Assembly: GCA_017470525.1 (NCBI GenBank)
Contig: JAFUYM010000038.1
Location: forward strand, 116,576 to 180,575
Length of the DNA stretch: 64,000 bases
Reading direction: 5' to 3'
Source: Bacteroidaceae bacterium
GTDB taxonomy: Bacteria; Bacteroidota; Bacteroidia; Bacteroidales; Bacteroidaceae
Shown here: in pieces, positions 50,301 to 59,872 of the stretch
How positions within the stretch are numbered: the first letter of the stretch is position 1
How the letters are laid out: each line of letters opens with the position of its first letter
The notes under the pieces: model-generated
Told to the model about the DNA's origin: nothing
Database searches by the model: none
What the model saw: the letters and a program-made list of their open reading frames with translations, nothing else
Program-made: the position numbers and the translations under genes

Positions 50301-52034
50301 ATGAAACATCAGATTTTGGCGATGACGCTGGTGGCATTGGGCTTGAATGCACAGGCGCAGGAGGGACCCACAATGGGATGGAGTTCCTGGAATACTTATG
50401 GAGTGAACATCAGTGAGTCATTGATTCGTCAGCAGGCGAATGCGATGGTGACGAAAGGACTGCAGAAGGTGGGTTATGACCACATTAATATTGATGATGG
50501 CTATTTTGGAGGTCGCGACAAGGAGACAGGGCAGTTGCTCATCCATCCCACACGCTTCCCTAACGGGTTGAAAGGTGTGGTGGATTACATTCATAGCAAG
50601 GGCTTGAAGGCTGGCATTTACAGTGATGCAGGACACAATACCTGTGGTAGCATGTTCAATGGCGATGTCATCGGCAAAGGAGTGGGGCTATATGAACACG
50701 ACCAGCAGGATGCCGACTTTTTCTTCAAAGAGTTGGGTTTCGATTTCATCAAAGTCGATTTTTGTGGGGGTTCTTATTATCACAACGAAGACCATCTGGT
50801 GCTCGATGAGCAGATGCGATACTCTGCCATTGCCGAGGCAATTAAGAATACGGGACGTACTGATGTACGCATGAATGCCTGCCGTTGGGCTTATCCTGGC
50901 ACATGGATTGACGGTGCTGCTTTTTCATGGCGCACCACTGGTGACATCAATGCCAGTTGGGGGTCGGTGAAGGGCATCATTGCCGAGAATCTCTATTTGA
51001 GTGCTTATTGTAGCAAGGGGCACTACAACGATATGGATATGCTGGAGGTGGGGCGTTCCTTGACCACCGAGGAGGATAAGACGCATTTTGGCATGTGGTG
51101 CATCATGAATTCTCCGTTGCTGATTGGCTGCGATTTGACTTCGGTGAAATCGACCGCACTTGCCTTGCTGAGAAACGAGGAGTTGATTGCCTTGAATCAG
51201 GACACGCTCTATCAGCAGGCTTATGTGGTGGGATTCACCAACGGCTGCCATATTTTGGTGAAAGACCTCGAAATCTTGGGTGGCACGAAGCGTGCCTTTG
51301 CGGTATATAATCCTAATGACAATGCACGGGAGGTGACGGTCAAATTCTCCGACCTTTGTCTGGCTGGCAATGTAAGTTTGCGTGATGTGTTCACGAAGAA
51401 AGATGTGGGTGATTTCACCGACGAATATGAGGTGACCGTTCCTGCTCATGGCACCCGCATCTATGTGGCAGAGGCAGACCGACGTGTGGAACGCATCCGC
51501 TATGAGGCTGAAACTGCCTACATCAGTGATTACCAGGAAATAAAGAACAACCAAAGCGAGAAAACAGGCATCTATTCTGCCGATGAGAGTTGTTCTGGCG
51601 GTTACAAGGCGGGTTGGCTGGGCTATAGCGACAAGAACGACCTCGTATGGCGCGATGTGGACTCTGACAATGGTGGCGACTACAAACTCACCATCGCCTT
51701 TATTTCTGGAGAAAACCGCAATATTGTGGTGAACGTAAATGGTAAGAAAGTGCAGAGTGTTGTCGCCAACTCAGGCAGTTGGAACACCGTGGGTAAGAAA
51801 ACCATCAAGATTCAGTTGCAAAAGGGTCGCAACACTATCCGTCTCTCCAATTCCAGCAACTGGATGCCCGATATTGACTATATCGAATTGCAGTCGGATG
51901 TTCCTGCGGGCATCCAGGCAGTTTCATCCTTGAAGAACAATGTCGATGTTCCTGCCTATGATTTGTCTGGTCGTCCTGCCACAAAGGATTCCCGTTTCCG
52001 TATTCAAGGTGGAAAGAAAACGATGCGCAGATAG
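50301..52034 (+). CDS. Glycoside hydrolase family 27 alpha-galactosidase with C-terminal carbohydrate-binding module
   Basis: 577 residues from ATG 50301 (MKHQILAM); signal peptide ends NAQAQ. The GH27 barrel contains GWSSWNTYG, the nucleophile Asp153 in FIKVDFCGG and the acid/base Asp215 in WRTTGDINASW. A beta-sandwich follows (about 330-395). Residues about 400-545 form a CBM6/35-like module (RIRYEAETAYISDYQEI, ESCSGGYKAGWLGY, DIDYIEL). The tail YDLSGRPATKDSRFRIQGG resembles exported Prevotella proteins. It removes terminal alpha-galactose from plant or host glycans in the periplasm or on the surface. A GH27 melibiase, without an adjacent transport system. Confidence 0.93.
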   Translation: MKHQILAMTLVALGLNAQAQEGPTMGWSSWNTYGVNISESLIRQQANAMVTKGLQKVGYDHINIDDGYFGGRDKETGQLLIHPTRFPNGLKGVVDYIHSKGLKAGIYSDAGHNTCGSMFNGDVIGKGVGLYEHDQQDADFFFKELGFDFIKVDFCGGSYYHNEDHLVLDEQMRYSAIAEAIKNTGRTDVRMNACRWAYPGTWIDGAAFSWRTTGDINASWGSVKGIIAENLYLSAYCSKGHYNDMDMLEVGRSLTTEEDKTHFGMWCIMNSPLLIGCDLTSVKSTALALLRNEELIALNQDTLYQQAYVVGFTNGCHILVKDLEILGGTKRAFAVYNPNDNAREVTVKFSDLCLAGNVSLRDVFTKKDVGDFTDEYEVTVPAHGTRIYVAEADRRVERIRYEAETAYISDYQEIKNNQSEKTGIYSADESCSGGYKAGWLGYSDKNDLVWRDVDSDNGGDYKLTIAFISGENRNIVVNVNGKKVQSVVANSGSWNTVGKKTIKIQLQKGRNTIRLSNSSNWMPDIDYIELQSDVPAGIQAVSSLKNNVDVPAYDLSGRPATKDSRFRIQGGKKTMRR

Positions 52035-52073
52035 ACTCGGAAATAAGTAATGCCTTTGTTGCCTAATCATTAA

Positions 52074-52382
52074 ATGAGAATGGAACAGATAGAAAGAATC
52101 CAACAGATGGAACAGTGTCTTGACCGTGCATCTGTTGCTGTCAAACAGTTGTCTGATGCCCTTGACCAGTATGCCGAGGCGCAGGAGGCACTTCAATCCC
52201 TGAGTGACTACTATGGCAGTCCCCAATGGAAGCAAGACTATGCCGACGATGAGGCTGGTCTTTTTCCGCAAAACCTCCAACGTGGTGTCCTTTCCGAAGA
52301 TGGCATTTGGAATGTGCTGGAGGAGAATCGCGAATTGATGGATAGGATGAGGGACATCGTTGGAAATGAGTTGCAGGAATGA
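52074..52382 (+). CDS. DUF4298 family protein
   Basis: 102 residues, mostly helical and acidic. The family pattern is QIERIQQMEQCLDRASVAV, YYGSPQWKQDYADDEAGLFP, GVLSEDGIWNVLEENRELM. Function unknown; cytoplasmic. A terminator follows after 13 bases. Confidence 0.88.
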   Translation: MRMEQIERIQQMEQCLDRASVAVKQLSDALDQYAEAQEALQSLSDYYGSPQWKQDYADDEAGLFPQNLQRGVLSEDGIWNVLEENRELMDRMRDIVGNELQE

Positions 52383-52395
52383 ATCTGCTATCAGC

Positions 52396-52434
52396 AAGTG
52401 CGGGGCAAGAAAATCTCTTGTCCCGCACTTTTTT
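52396..52434 (+). terminator. Terminator after DUF4298
   Basis: AAGTGCGGG and CCCGCACTT enclose a CAAGA/TCTTG inner stem, followed by a T run. Confidence 0.88.
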
Positions 52435-52473
52435 ATGTAGCATGTTTCGTACTAATCCTGGCAAAGTTTCATT

Positions 52474-54627
52474 TTATTGTACTTTATCCCAACTGGGTGG
52501 TTCCACTCCGAGGAGGTTCTTCACAAAGAAGTCGTAGCGTTTGTGTTCGCCGTAGGATTCGCCCATGGTGTGGTGGGCACCAGGGATGAGGATGAACTCG
52601 AAGTCTTTGTTGGCTTTGATGAGGGCGTTGACCACTTGATAAGAAGAAGAGGGATCCACATTGTCGTCCATTTCACCCACGACGAGCATGAGTTTGCCTT
52701 GCAGGTTCTTGGCATTCTCCACGTTAGAACAATCGATGTATGACTGGTCGATGGGATAGCCCATCCATTGCTCGTTCCACCAGATTTTGTCCATACGGTT
52801 GTCGTGGCATCCGCAAGCAGCATAGGCTGACTTGTAGAAGTCGCCATGGAAGAGGAGGGCACCGAGGGCTTCCTGTCCACCTGCCGAACAGCCGTAGATG
52901 CCTACACGGTCGATGTCCATGTAGGGGTACTTTTCGGCAGCAGCCTTGATCCATGCGATGCGGTCGGGGAAACCTGCATCTTTCAGGTTCTTATAGCACA
53001 CCTGCTCGAAATCGAGATTGCGGAACGATGTGGTCATGGCATCGAGTTGCACGACGATGAAGCCGAGTTCTGCCACTTCTTGCAGATTGTAGAGCCATGG
53101 AGTGAACTTCTTCGGCACATACTGGTCGCCAGGTCCTGAATAGATGTACTCGATGATGGGGTATTTCTTGTTGGGGTCGAAGTTGGATGGGCGCTGAATG
53201 AGTCCCCACATGTCGGTCTTGCCGTCGCGACCAGGAGCCACAAACACTTCGGGGGCTTTCCAGCCTTCAGCCTTCAGTTTGGTGATGTCGGCAGTTTCGA
53301 GCGTGGAGATAAGTTTGCCATCGACAGCAGAACGGAGCACGGTGACTGGTTCCTGATCCACCGAAGAATAGGTGTCGATGAGTGCTGTATGGTCAGCGTT
53401 GAAGGTGGCTTCGTGAGTGCCACGTTCGGGTGTGAGTGCGATGAGGTTCTTGCCGTCGAGGTTGATGCGATAGTAGTGGATGTTGTAGGGGTCTTCTTCG
53501 GTTATCTTACCGTCGAAACTGGAAACCACCTTGCCCATGTTCTTGCAGTTCATGCCATTGGCAGAGAAGATGATGTAGCCCTTGCCCTTCTCGTTTATCT
53601 CGGCATGCTGTACGTCGCGCACCCAGAAATCACCCTTGGTCACTTGGGTCATCTTGCCCTTCTTGCGGTCGTAGAGATAAAGGTGTGCATGTCCGTCGCG
53701 ATCGCTCTTCCAGAGGATGCGACTCTCGTCGAGGTCACGACGCAGGTTGCGTGAGTAAGCCACATATTTCTCGTTCTTCTCCTCGATGAGGGTGCGCACG
53801 TTACCCTCCAAATCCATCTCCAGCACACGGTAGGTCTTGTGACCGCGTTCGTTGAACTCGAAGGTGAGGGTCTTTCCGTTCTCGTCCCAATCGGGGGCAG
53901 TCACCTGATACTGAGAGGCGAAGAGTTCACAAGATTTGGGATAGATGGTCTTCTTGTTCTCCACATCAACCACCACCGGAATACGGTAGTTGAGCGAGTC
54001 GCCCGGCTTGGCATACTCCTGCTGTGAATACTTGGGCTGCACTTGGTCGGTGGGCGAAGACATCGTGTAGGTCACATAGTGCTTAGGGGCGGGCTTGATG
54101 AGCACGGTGGCATAATACTTGCCATCCTTCGACCAACTGCCCCATGAGGAGTAGTAGCAGGTGTCAACACCGTCGGTCGTGATGGCGGTGGCGTTGGCAG
54201 CATCGTTGCCGCTGACCACATACAGGTTGTTGTCCTTATGAATCATGAACGTGCCCTTGTTTACGGGATGTTCGGCACGTCCGTCTTTTTCGTCTCTCAC
54301 TTCCATCCAGTGATGGCTCTCGCCGCCTCCCCAGTTCCAGTTGTTGCGACGGCGGTTCAGTTCTGGGTTAGTTGTTTGGGTCTTTTCGCCAGTCTTGGCG
54401 TTGACCTGATACCACACGGTGCTGTCGCCGTTGTAAGTGGAGTAGATGAAGCGGTCAGGTGTATCTTCCTCACCTCGGGAACGGCGCACATTGACACTAC
54501 CGTTTGCCATCTTGTAGGAGTACTTGCGGCTGATGCCAAATGCGTTCTTGTAGTCTTGCACAGTTCCTTGTGCATGGATGCTCAGTGCGGCAGATGCCAC
54601 GAGAGCCAAAGCAATAAGTTTCTTCAT
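52474..54627 (-). CDS. Exported S9 family prolyl oligopeptidase (DPP-IV type)
   Basis: 717 residues. Signal peptide ends LSIHAQ. An N-terminal propeller (about 40-480) with NWNWGGGESHHWMEVRDE and many YxxD-type blades precedes an alpha/beta hydrolase domain. The nucleophile is Ser581 in GCSAGG, the Asp lies in GEMDDNVDP (about 654-655), and the His is in GAHHTMGE (about 685-686). Such peptidases remove dipeptides, often after proline, in the periplasm of asaccharolytic and host-associated Bacteroidales. Lone gene. Confidence 0.93.
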   Translation of the reverse strand: MKKLIALALVASAALSIHAQGTVQDYKNAFGISRKYSYKMANGSVNVRRSRGEEDTPDRFIYSTYNGDSTVWYQVNAKTGEKTQTTNPELNRRRNNWNWGGGESHHWMEVRDEKDGRAEHPVNKGTFMIHKDNNLYVVSGNDAANATAITTDGVDTCYYSSWGSWSKDGKYYATVLIKPAPKHYVTYTMSSPTDQVQPKYSQQEYAKPGDSLNYRIPVVVDVENKKTIYPKSCELFASQYQVTAPDWDENGKTLTFEFNERGHKTYRVLEMDLEGNVRTLIEEKNEKYVAYSRNLRRDLDESRILWKSDRDGHAHLYLYDRKKGKMTQVTKGDFWVRDVQHAEINEKGKGYIIFSANGMNCKNMGKVVSSFDGKITEEDPYNIHYYRINLDGKNLIALTPERGTHEATFNADHTALIDTYSSVDQEPVTVLRSAVDGKLISTLETADITKLKAEGWKAPEVFVAPGRDGKTDMWGLIQRPSNFDPNKKYPIIEYIYSGPGDQYVPKKFTPWLYNLQEVAELGFIVVQLDAMTTSFRNLDFEQVCYKNLKDAGFPDRIAWIKAAAEKYPYMDIDRVGIYGCSAGGQEALGALLFHGDFYKSAYAACGCHDNRMDKIWWNEQWMGYPIDQSYIDCSNVENAKNLQGKLMLVVGEMDDNVDPSSSYQVVNALIKANKDFEFILIPGAHHTMGESYGEHKRYDFFVKNLLGVEPPSWDKVQ

Positions 54628-54679
54628 GAGTGATTAATATAGCATAAAGTTAATAAATATTGTTTCTATGTTTGTGACC

Positions 54680-56230
54680 TCAATAGAGGGTGAAATCATT
54701 GTAGAAATAGTAGTACCACCAATAGGTTGTGCCGTATTTGGGACGGAGTCGATTGCCCATTTCCTTTTCGCTGATGCCTTGTTGCAGTAGCGTGTTGTAA
54801 TCGCTGACGAAACGGTTGTACTTGTCAGCCACGAGTTCGTCAAATCTGAATCCGTTCAGTTCAATGGGGGAGTCCTCAGCATTGCCCAAGAGGATGGCAC
54901 CTTCTTGATAGAGTGTCGGAATGGTCTCATCGGGGTGGTTGTGGGCGTAGTCGTAGAAATGTACACAGAAGGCGTAGGCATCTTTCGACCAGAGCGACAT
55001 GCAGATGATAAGGTCTTCCAGAAGCGGAGTGGATGCTTGGGTCAGGTCGGAGAAATGCTGCAGCAGGTATTGGTCGCAGAGTCCTTGGTCATCGTCGAGA
55101 GTGTTGACATCCTCTTGAAGCAGTGGCGCAAGAGTTTGATATTCGAGGCTTTGCAGATAGTCGGTACTGTTGAATATCCAACGTTCACGTTCTATTGCCC
55201 ATTGACGATGGAAGAGGCTCGTCTTGAGCATGGCGAGGTATTTCTCTGCCATTTCAAACTCCCGATTGAGCAGGGCGGCACGTGCCATCATTCTTAGATT
55301 GCGGAAACTCAGTCCATGTTTCACGGCACTCTCCATAGCACGGCGGTATGTGTAGTTGATTTGCCCAAACTGATAGTAAATCAGAGCACCACCTAACTGT
55401 GAGACATGCACTTGTAGGGATTTGCCAGCATTGGGCGTGGTGCCGCAATTGTTGAGTTCAAACATCCTGCCCAGTTGTCCTGTATGCATCAGGGCGATGT
55501 TTTTGTAGAGCACCATCAAGTTGGTGGGTTCTGTCCCCTCCTTCTGACAAGCCTCCATCTCCTTGACGACATCGTCGAATCGAAATTCGTCCAGAGCGCG
55601 ATACATCCGCATCTCATGCTTGAAGTTCTTGTCGGTCATCGTGATGAGGAACGAACAGTGGTGGTTGTTCAGCACATTTACCCTCTGGAGGTCGAAGACA
55701 AAAAGCAGGCAGATACCCACTCCGATGAGGCACAGTTGATAGGGCAGCAGATTGTCCAGCCATTTTCCGTGTTGGGTGCGGCTGAGCAGGGGGCGCAATA
55801 GGGTGGCGCACAGGAGAATGAACAGCAATGCCAGCGTGGGTTGGAATGGAAAGCCAGGAGTTTTGGCATAGTAAATCCAATAGCCATAATCCAGTATGTT
55901 GAACAGCAGGAGTGCGGGCAGAACCAGTGCCATAGGGGAGAGTTTGTCCTTGATGCTGAATAGATGGAGGGTCAGTAGATAGATGAGTACCCACAGGGCG
56001 ATGAGAATGGTGCTGCCCAACCACGGATAGTAGAAGAATTGGGTGAGATAACACGCAGTCCATGCCCCCCATCCACCTTGGTCGTCAACAATTTCCTTCA
56101 TGAACGTGTGTCCGCTGATGAAGATATTGTTGTCTTGAATGGTGTACAGATAATCGCTATTCATCACCGGCAGCAAAATGTATGCTACGGTGATGAATGC
56201 AAGTATATATATGTATTTGAGTTTAATCAT
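54680..56230 (-). CDS. DUF6057 family membrane protein (paralogue 1)
   Basis: 516 residues. About five membrane helices in the N-terminal 190 residues (including GGWGAWTACYLTQFFYYPWLGS) and a soluble, helical, TPR-like C-terminal part (GRMFELNNCGTTPNAGK, RMMARAALLNREFEMAEKYL). The end KYGTTYWWYYYFYNDF is shared with the paralogue at 57808-59811 (YGDTFYWFYFFCRD). The start overlaps the stop of the CxxCH lipoprotein gene by four bases, so the three genes are coupled. The function is not known. Confidence 0.8.
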   Translation of the reverse strand: MIKLKYIYILAFITVAYILLPVMNSDYLYTIQDNNIFISGHTFMKEIVDDQGGWGAWTACYLTQFFYYPWLGSTILIALWVLIYLLTLHLFSIKDKLSPMALVLPALLLFNILDYGYWIYYAKTPGFPFQPTLALLFILLCATLLRPLLSRTQHGKWLDNLLPYQLCLIGVGICLLFVFDLQRVNVLNNHHCSFLITMTDKNFKHEMRMYRALDEFRFDDVVKEMEACQKEGTEPTNLMVLYKNIALMHTGQLGRMFELNNCGTTPNAGKSLQVHVSQLGGALIYYQFGQINYTYRRAMESAVKHGLSFRNLRMMARAALLNREFEMAEKYLAMLKTSLFHRQWAIERERWIFNSTDYLQSLEYQTLAPLLQEDVNTLDDDQGLCDQYLLQHFSDLTQASTPLLEDLIICMSLWSKDAYAFCVHFYDYAHNHPDETIPTLYQEGAILLGNAEDSPIELNGFRFDELVADKYNRFVSDYNTLLQQGISEKEMGNRLRPKYGTTYWWYYYFYNDFTLY

Positions 56231-57726
56231 CTATTGGCATATTTTGCCGGTACTGCATCTTCCTTGGCTTTCTTGGCAAACTCCTGTGGGGTAATGGTGA
56301 CGGGTTCAACCATAAATTCAGGGCGATTGAACGAACGGAGGAAGAATGTATAGAAGTTCGGGTCTTTCTGGGGAACGGCAAATGCCTTGTGTGCCTTTCC
56401 TTTCTTGTCGAAATAAGCGATGTAAGGACGGGTGTAGTTACCATCGTCACGGCGAGAATCCACCATTATCCATCTTCCGCTGCTCGACCATGTAGGATAA
56501 CTCTCCGAACGCTCGCTGTTGACGGCATCCAACTTCTGCACCTGTTTGGTCTTCAAGTCCATCATGTAGATGTCGGCATCGGCATGCCATACGTGGAAAC
56601 AGCCAAATTCAGCCTGTGCGAAAAGTATGTAGCGTCCGTCGGGGCTGACACGGGGCAGGGTGACACTCTGTCCGAGTGAATCGGAAGCGTTGTAAATCAT
56701 CTGTACATTGCTGAACTGTTTGGTTGCAGGGTCAAAGTCGGCACAATAGAGGTCGTATTTCACTTCCTTATATCGCTGAATCATTTCCGTTTCTTTGGCA
56801 ATGCTGTCGTTTTGGTATTCAAAATGTGCGGAACAGAAATAGAGTTTCTTGCCGTCAGGGCTCCATGTGGGGAACACCTCCAGTTCGTCGTCCAGTTCAG
56901 AAATGATGCTCACTTCGTTCTTGTCAACATCGTAGAGAATCAGGTCGCTCTCCGTGTCCTGCACCTCGATCTTGTTCAGGTCTTTCGTGTGGAAAGATTG
57001 TCCTGTCTTGTTGGTGGAGAAGGCTATGAGATTCTGTGTGGGGTGCCATGCAGGATAGACACCGGCACTGAGGGTTTCATCCGTCTTGAGGTCTATCTTG
57101 CGCAGTTCGCCGTCGGTGACAATCATGGTACCGCCATAGCCCTGTCGCATGTGGAAGAGCATGTTGTCGGTCTTGAAGTTCTTGTAGGAGTGGCAATTGA
57201 TGCACTGACCCGTGCTTTCGGTGCTGACCGACATGTTGCTGTAGATTTCCCTCTCGTCGAAAGAGGTGAGGTCGCGCTGATTGATGCTCAGTTTCTCGTA
57301 TGCCACATAGGATGGCTGAATGACGCGGTACGAAATGTACTGGTCAATGCTGTCCTCTGCCACATAGATGTTGAAAGGCTTGAAGGCTTTCCATGCGCCG
57401 TCCACCTTAGCAAACACATCCACTTGGATGCTCTCTCCCTTCGAGGCTTTCATGATTTCTTTCCATTCCTCTTCGTCTATCAGCACCTTCTGGTCTTTTC
57501 CGTAGGTCATTTCGCCACCAGGGTAGGTGAGCCGTGCCACTACCTCGCTAGCACCTTCTTGCACCGCAAAATTCAAAGGGCAAATGTTGAAGGGTATCGT
57601 CACTTCAGTGTAATCTGGATAGATTCTTGGCAGGCGTGATTCCTGCTTGGCATCAGTAGGCACTGTCGGTCGGTTGCATGCTATCAGCATTGTGGCTGCA
57701 ACCAATATGGATATAAACTTTTTCAT
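56227..57726 (-). CDS. Exported lipoprotein with CxxCH motif and propeller repeats
   Basis: 499 residues from ATG 57726 (MKKFISILVAATML); a second ATG sits one codon upstream. Lipobox MLIAC. Residues about 170-200 contain CINCHSYKNF, a c-type heme attachment motif. The rest is a TolB/PD40-like beta-propeller with units such as GVYPAWHPTQNLIAFSTN, EVFPTWSPDGKKLYFCSA, TLPRVSPDGRYILFAQA and ESYPTWSSSGRWIMVDSR. The fusion of a single c-type heme site with a propeller suggests an electron-transfer or sensory lipoprotein in the periplasm. It lies between two DUF6057 genes. Confidence 0.82.
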   Translation of the reverse strand: MKKFISILVAATMLIACNRPTVPTDAKQESRLPRIYPDYTEVTIPFNICPLNFAVQEGASEVVARLTYPGGEMTYGKDQKVLIDEEEWKEIMKASKGESIQVDVFAKVDGAWKAFKPFNIYVAEDSIDQYISYRVIQPSYVAYEKLSINQRDLTSFDEREIYSNMSVSTESTGQCINCHSYKNFKTDNMLFHMRQGYGGTMIVTDGELRKIDLKTDETLSAGVYPAWHPTQNLIAFSTNKTGQSFHTKDLNKIEVQDTESDLILYDVDKNEVSIISELDDELEVFPTWSPDGKKLYFCSAHFEYQNDSIAKETEMIQRYKEVKYDLYCADFDPATKQFSNVQMIYNASDSLGQSVTLPRVSPDGRYILFAQAEFGCFHVWHADADIYMMDLKTKQVQKLDAVNSERSESYPTWSSSGRWIMVDSRRDDGNYTRPYIAYFDKKGKAHKAFAVPQKDPNFYTFFLRSFNRPEFMVEPVTITPQEFAKKAKEDAVPAKYANR

Positions 57727-57807
57727 CATTGTTTCAATAAAGATGCCGAATGGCAAAATGGTAAATTATAGATTGTTTGGTGGAATAATATCATTACTGT
57801 TTGATTA

Positions 57808-59811
57808 TCAATAAGAATGCACGTCGCGGCAGAAGAAGTAGAACCAGTAGAACGTGTCGCCATAGGTGCTCTTCATCGCTTCACCCACTTCTTTGGGTTG
57901 CATGCCTGTCTGGAGCAGCGATTGTGACAGTTGCTGGAAGCCTTGATAGCGTTCCTTCACCTTCGCGTCGAATGGCATGTTGGAGATGTTGACGTTCTGA
58001 GGTTCGAGATTGCCGTACAGATAGGCAGCCTCTTGGTAGTGGGTTGGCATTTCTTCGCCTTGATGCAATTGTGCATAGAGGAAGAAGCGCGGCCAGAACA
58101 ACTGGATGTCCTTCTGCACCATTGCGTAGTTCAGCGTCAGTTCCTGCAAGAGTTTGTCATCCTTGTTCATGGTATTGCTGAAATAGTTGAGCAGATACAT
58201 TTCACACAAGCCATTGTCACCATCCAGCACGGTGCCCATGTGGTCACGGAGTTCACGCACCGTGTCAAACTCGTGGTGTTTCTTGATAAGTTCAGGCTTC
58301 TCTGTAATAGGCATCAAGTCTTGCGCCCAATCCTTGTAGAAGGTGGAAGTACTCAGGATGTCAAGGTATTTTTTTGCCGCATCCATTTCGCCACCTATGA
58401 GGGCACATCGTGCCAACATCTTCAGATTGTCGAAATTGTAACCGAACTCCACACTGTTTTCAATGCACCAGCGCACCGTGAAGTTTGTTTTGCCATGATA
58501 ATAGTAAATGAGTGGGGCAGCGGTCTGCACCATGTGGACAGCAAGGGTGTCGAACCCATTCGTAGGAGGTTCGCCCATGTTGTTGTATTTGAACATTCGG
58601 GTACCCATTTCTCCCTTGTTCATCAAAGCAATGTTTTTCATCAGCACCATTTGGCGTGATGCGTTGCCTGGAATATTACCCATTTCGTCCAACACCTTGT
58701 CCCATTCCTGTTCCTCTGTTGCACGGTACATACGCAGTTCGGCATGGTAGTTGTAATTCTGGAAGTTGTTCTTGTCAACCCAAATGTAGGAGGCAACCAT
58801 CAGAGCGATGGTCACGAGATAAACCACCCATACCATTTTGCCCTTTAGGTCTTTTTCTTTCGGGAGGAATGGGAAAATCAAAGGAATGGCAGCCAACACC
58901 ATGAAAGGAATCTCTGGTGTGTAACTGACCATTTTATCGTTGATGAAATTGGGGAATCCTGTTGTCCACGCATCTTCCAAACGGATGGCAGAGTAGAACT
59001 GGTAAGAGAACAAAGGTACCACACCAATCAGCACCAATGGGAACAGCACAATCACCATCTTTCCCAACAGCGGATTGCGTTTAGGCTCTTCGTACAGATT
59101 TTCTTCAGGTTGAGCAGGTTTCTGCAGGTTGTCGGCAATAGCCATCACGGCGATGTATGCCAATGTCAAAAGAGTGTACCATCCTGCAAAAGAGTAGGTG
59201 AGAGCCACCAAAGTTGTGGTGATGATGCGGTCAATCTTTTTTCGTTTGAGGCTGCTGTGTAACACCATCATCGCCATTACAAAAAAGTAACCGACTGTGC
59301 CGTAGAACCAATAGCCCGTCTGCTTGATGTAGTAAATCCAGTAGCCCATATCAATCATGCTGACCAGCAGGCAGACAACAGGAATTGCCAAGACAGCCAT
59401 CCATGCTCCCTTGACTTTGAATGCCAGTTTGCTCAGCCACATGCTTGCCACCCAAATGGCAATCATGATGCCAGCGCCCCATGCGGGGTGATAGAAATAT
59501 TGTACCAGATAAGATGCCACCCAACTGATGAATCCTCCTGGCAACTGCATACATTCCCGCAGAAATACGGGGTTGGTCGTGAAATAACTCTTCGACTGTG
59601 CCATGAACAGCACGTCGCTGTTGCAACCGACAAGATAATACCCGCCTAATACCGCAATCGCCACGGTGACAGCCAGGGCTATCAGCATGGATGCAGTTTT
59701 TGTGATGGTGAGTGGTCTTTTTTCTTTTTGTTTTGATTGTGACAGATTGTTTGTCAATAAAGGCTTTTTCGTCTCCGCAATAGTCTGCTTCTTATAACTT
59801 TTTTTGCTCAT
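57808..59811 (-). CDS. DUF6057 family membrane protein (paralogue 2)
   Basis: 667 residues from ATG 59811 (MSKKSYKKQ); the promoter box at 59838-59845 makes a start at 59892 unlikely. A basic cytoplasmic N-terminus of about 35 residues precedes the first helix (ASMLIALAVTVAIAVLGGYYL). Then come about ten helices, including GGFISWVASYLVQYFYHPAWG and YWIYYIKQTGYWFY, and a soluble helical C-terminus of about 290 residues ending YGDTFYWFYFFCRD. It is the first gene of the operon that holds the heme-type lipoprotein and the shorter paralogue. Function unknown. Confidence 0.8.
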   Translation of the reverse strand: MSKKSYKKQTIAETKKPLLTNNLSQSKQKEKRPLTITKTASMLIALAVTVAIAVLGGYYLVGCNSDVLFMAQSKSYFTTNPVFLRECMQLPGGFISWVASYLVQYFYHPAWGAGIMIAIWVASMWLSKLAFKVKGAWMAVLAIPVVCLLVSMIDMGYWIYYIKQTGYWFYGTVGYFFVMAMMVLHSSLKRKKIDRIITTTLVALTYSFAGWYTLLTLAYIAVMAIADNLQKPAQPEENLYEEPKRNPLLGKMVIVLFPLVLIGVVPLFSYQFYSAIRLEDAWTTGFPNFINDKMVSYTPEIPFMVLAAIPLIFPFLPKEKDLKGKMVWVVYLVTIALMVASYIWVDKNNFQNYNYHAELRMYRATEEQEWDKVLDEMGNIPGNASRQMVLMKNIALMNKGEMGTRMFKYNNMGEPPTNGFDTLAVHMVQTAAPLIYYYHGKTNFTVRWCIENSVEFGYNFDNLKMLARCALIGGEMDAAKKYLDILSTSTFYKDWAQDLMPITEKPELIKKHHEFDTVRELRDHMGTVLDGDNGLCEMYLLNYFSNTMNKDDKLLQELTLNYAMVQKDIQLFWPRFFLYAQLHQGEEMPTHYQEAAYLYGNLEPQNVNISNMPFDAKVKERYQGFQQLSQSLLQTGMQPKEVGEAMKSTYGDTFYWFYFFCRDVHSY

Positions 59812-59837
59812 TGCCTCAGAAAATGTTGATTTGGCGG

Positions 59838-59845
59838 CAAAGTTA
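59838..59845 (-). promoter_or_regulatory. Promoter -7 box of the DUF6057 operon
   Basis: Reverse-strand TAACTTTG followed by C, 26 bases ahead of the ATG at 59811 and beyond the stop of the upstream regulator. Confidence 0.78.
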
Positions 59846-59872
59846 CAACTTTTTTGCGAAAGAAGAGCATCT

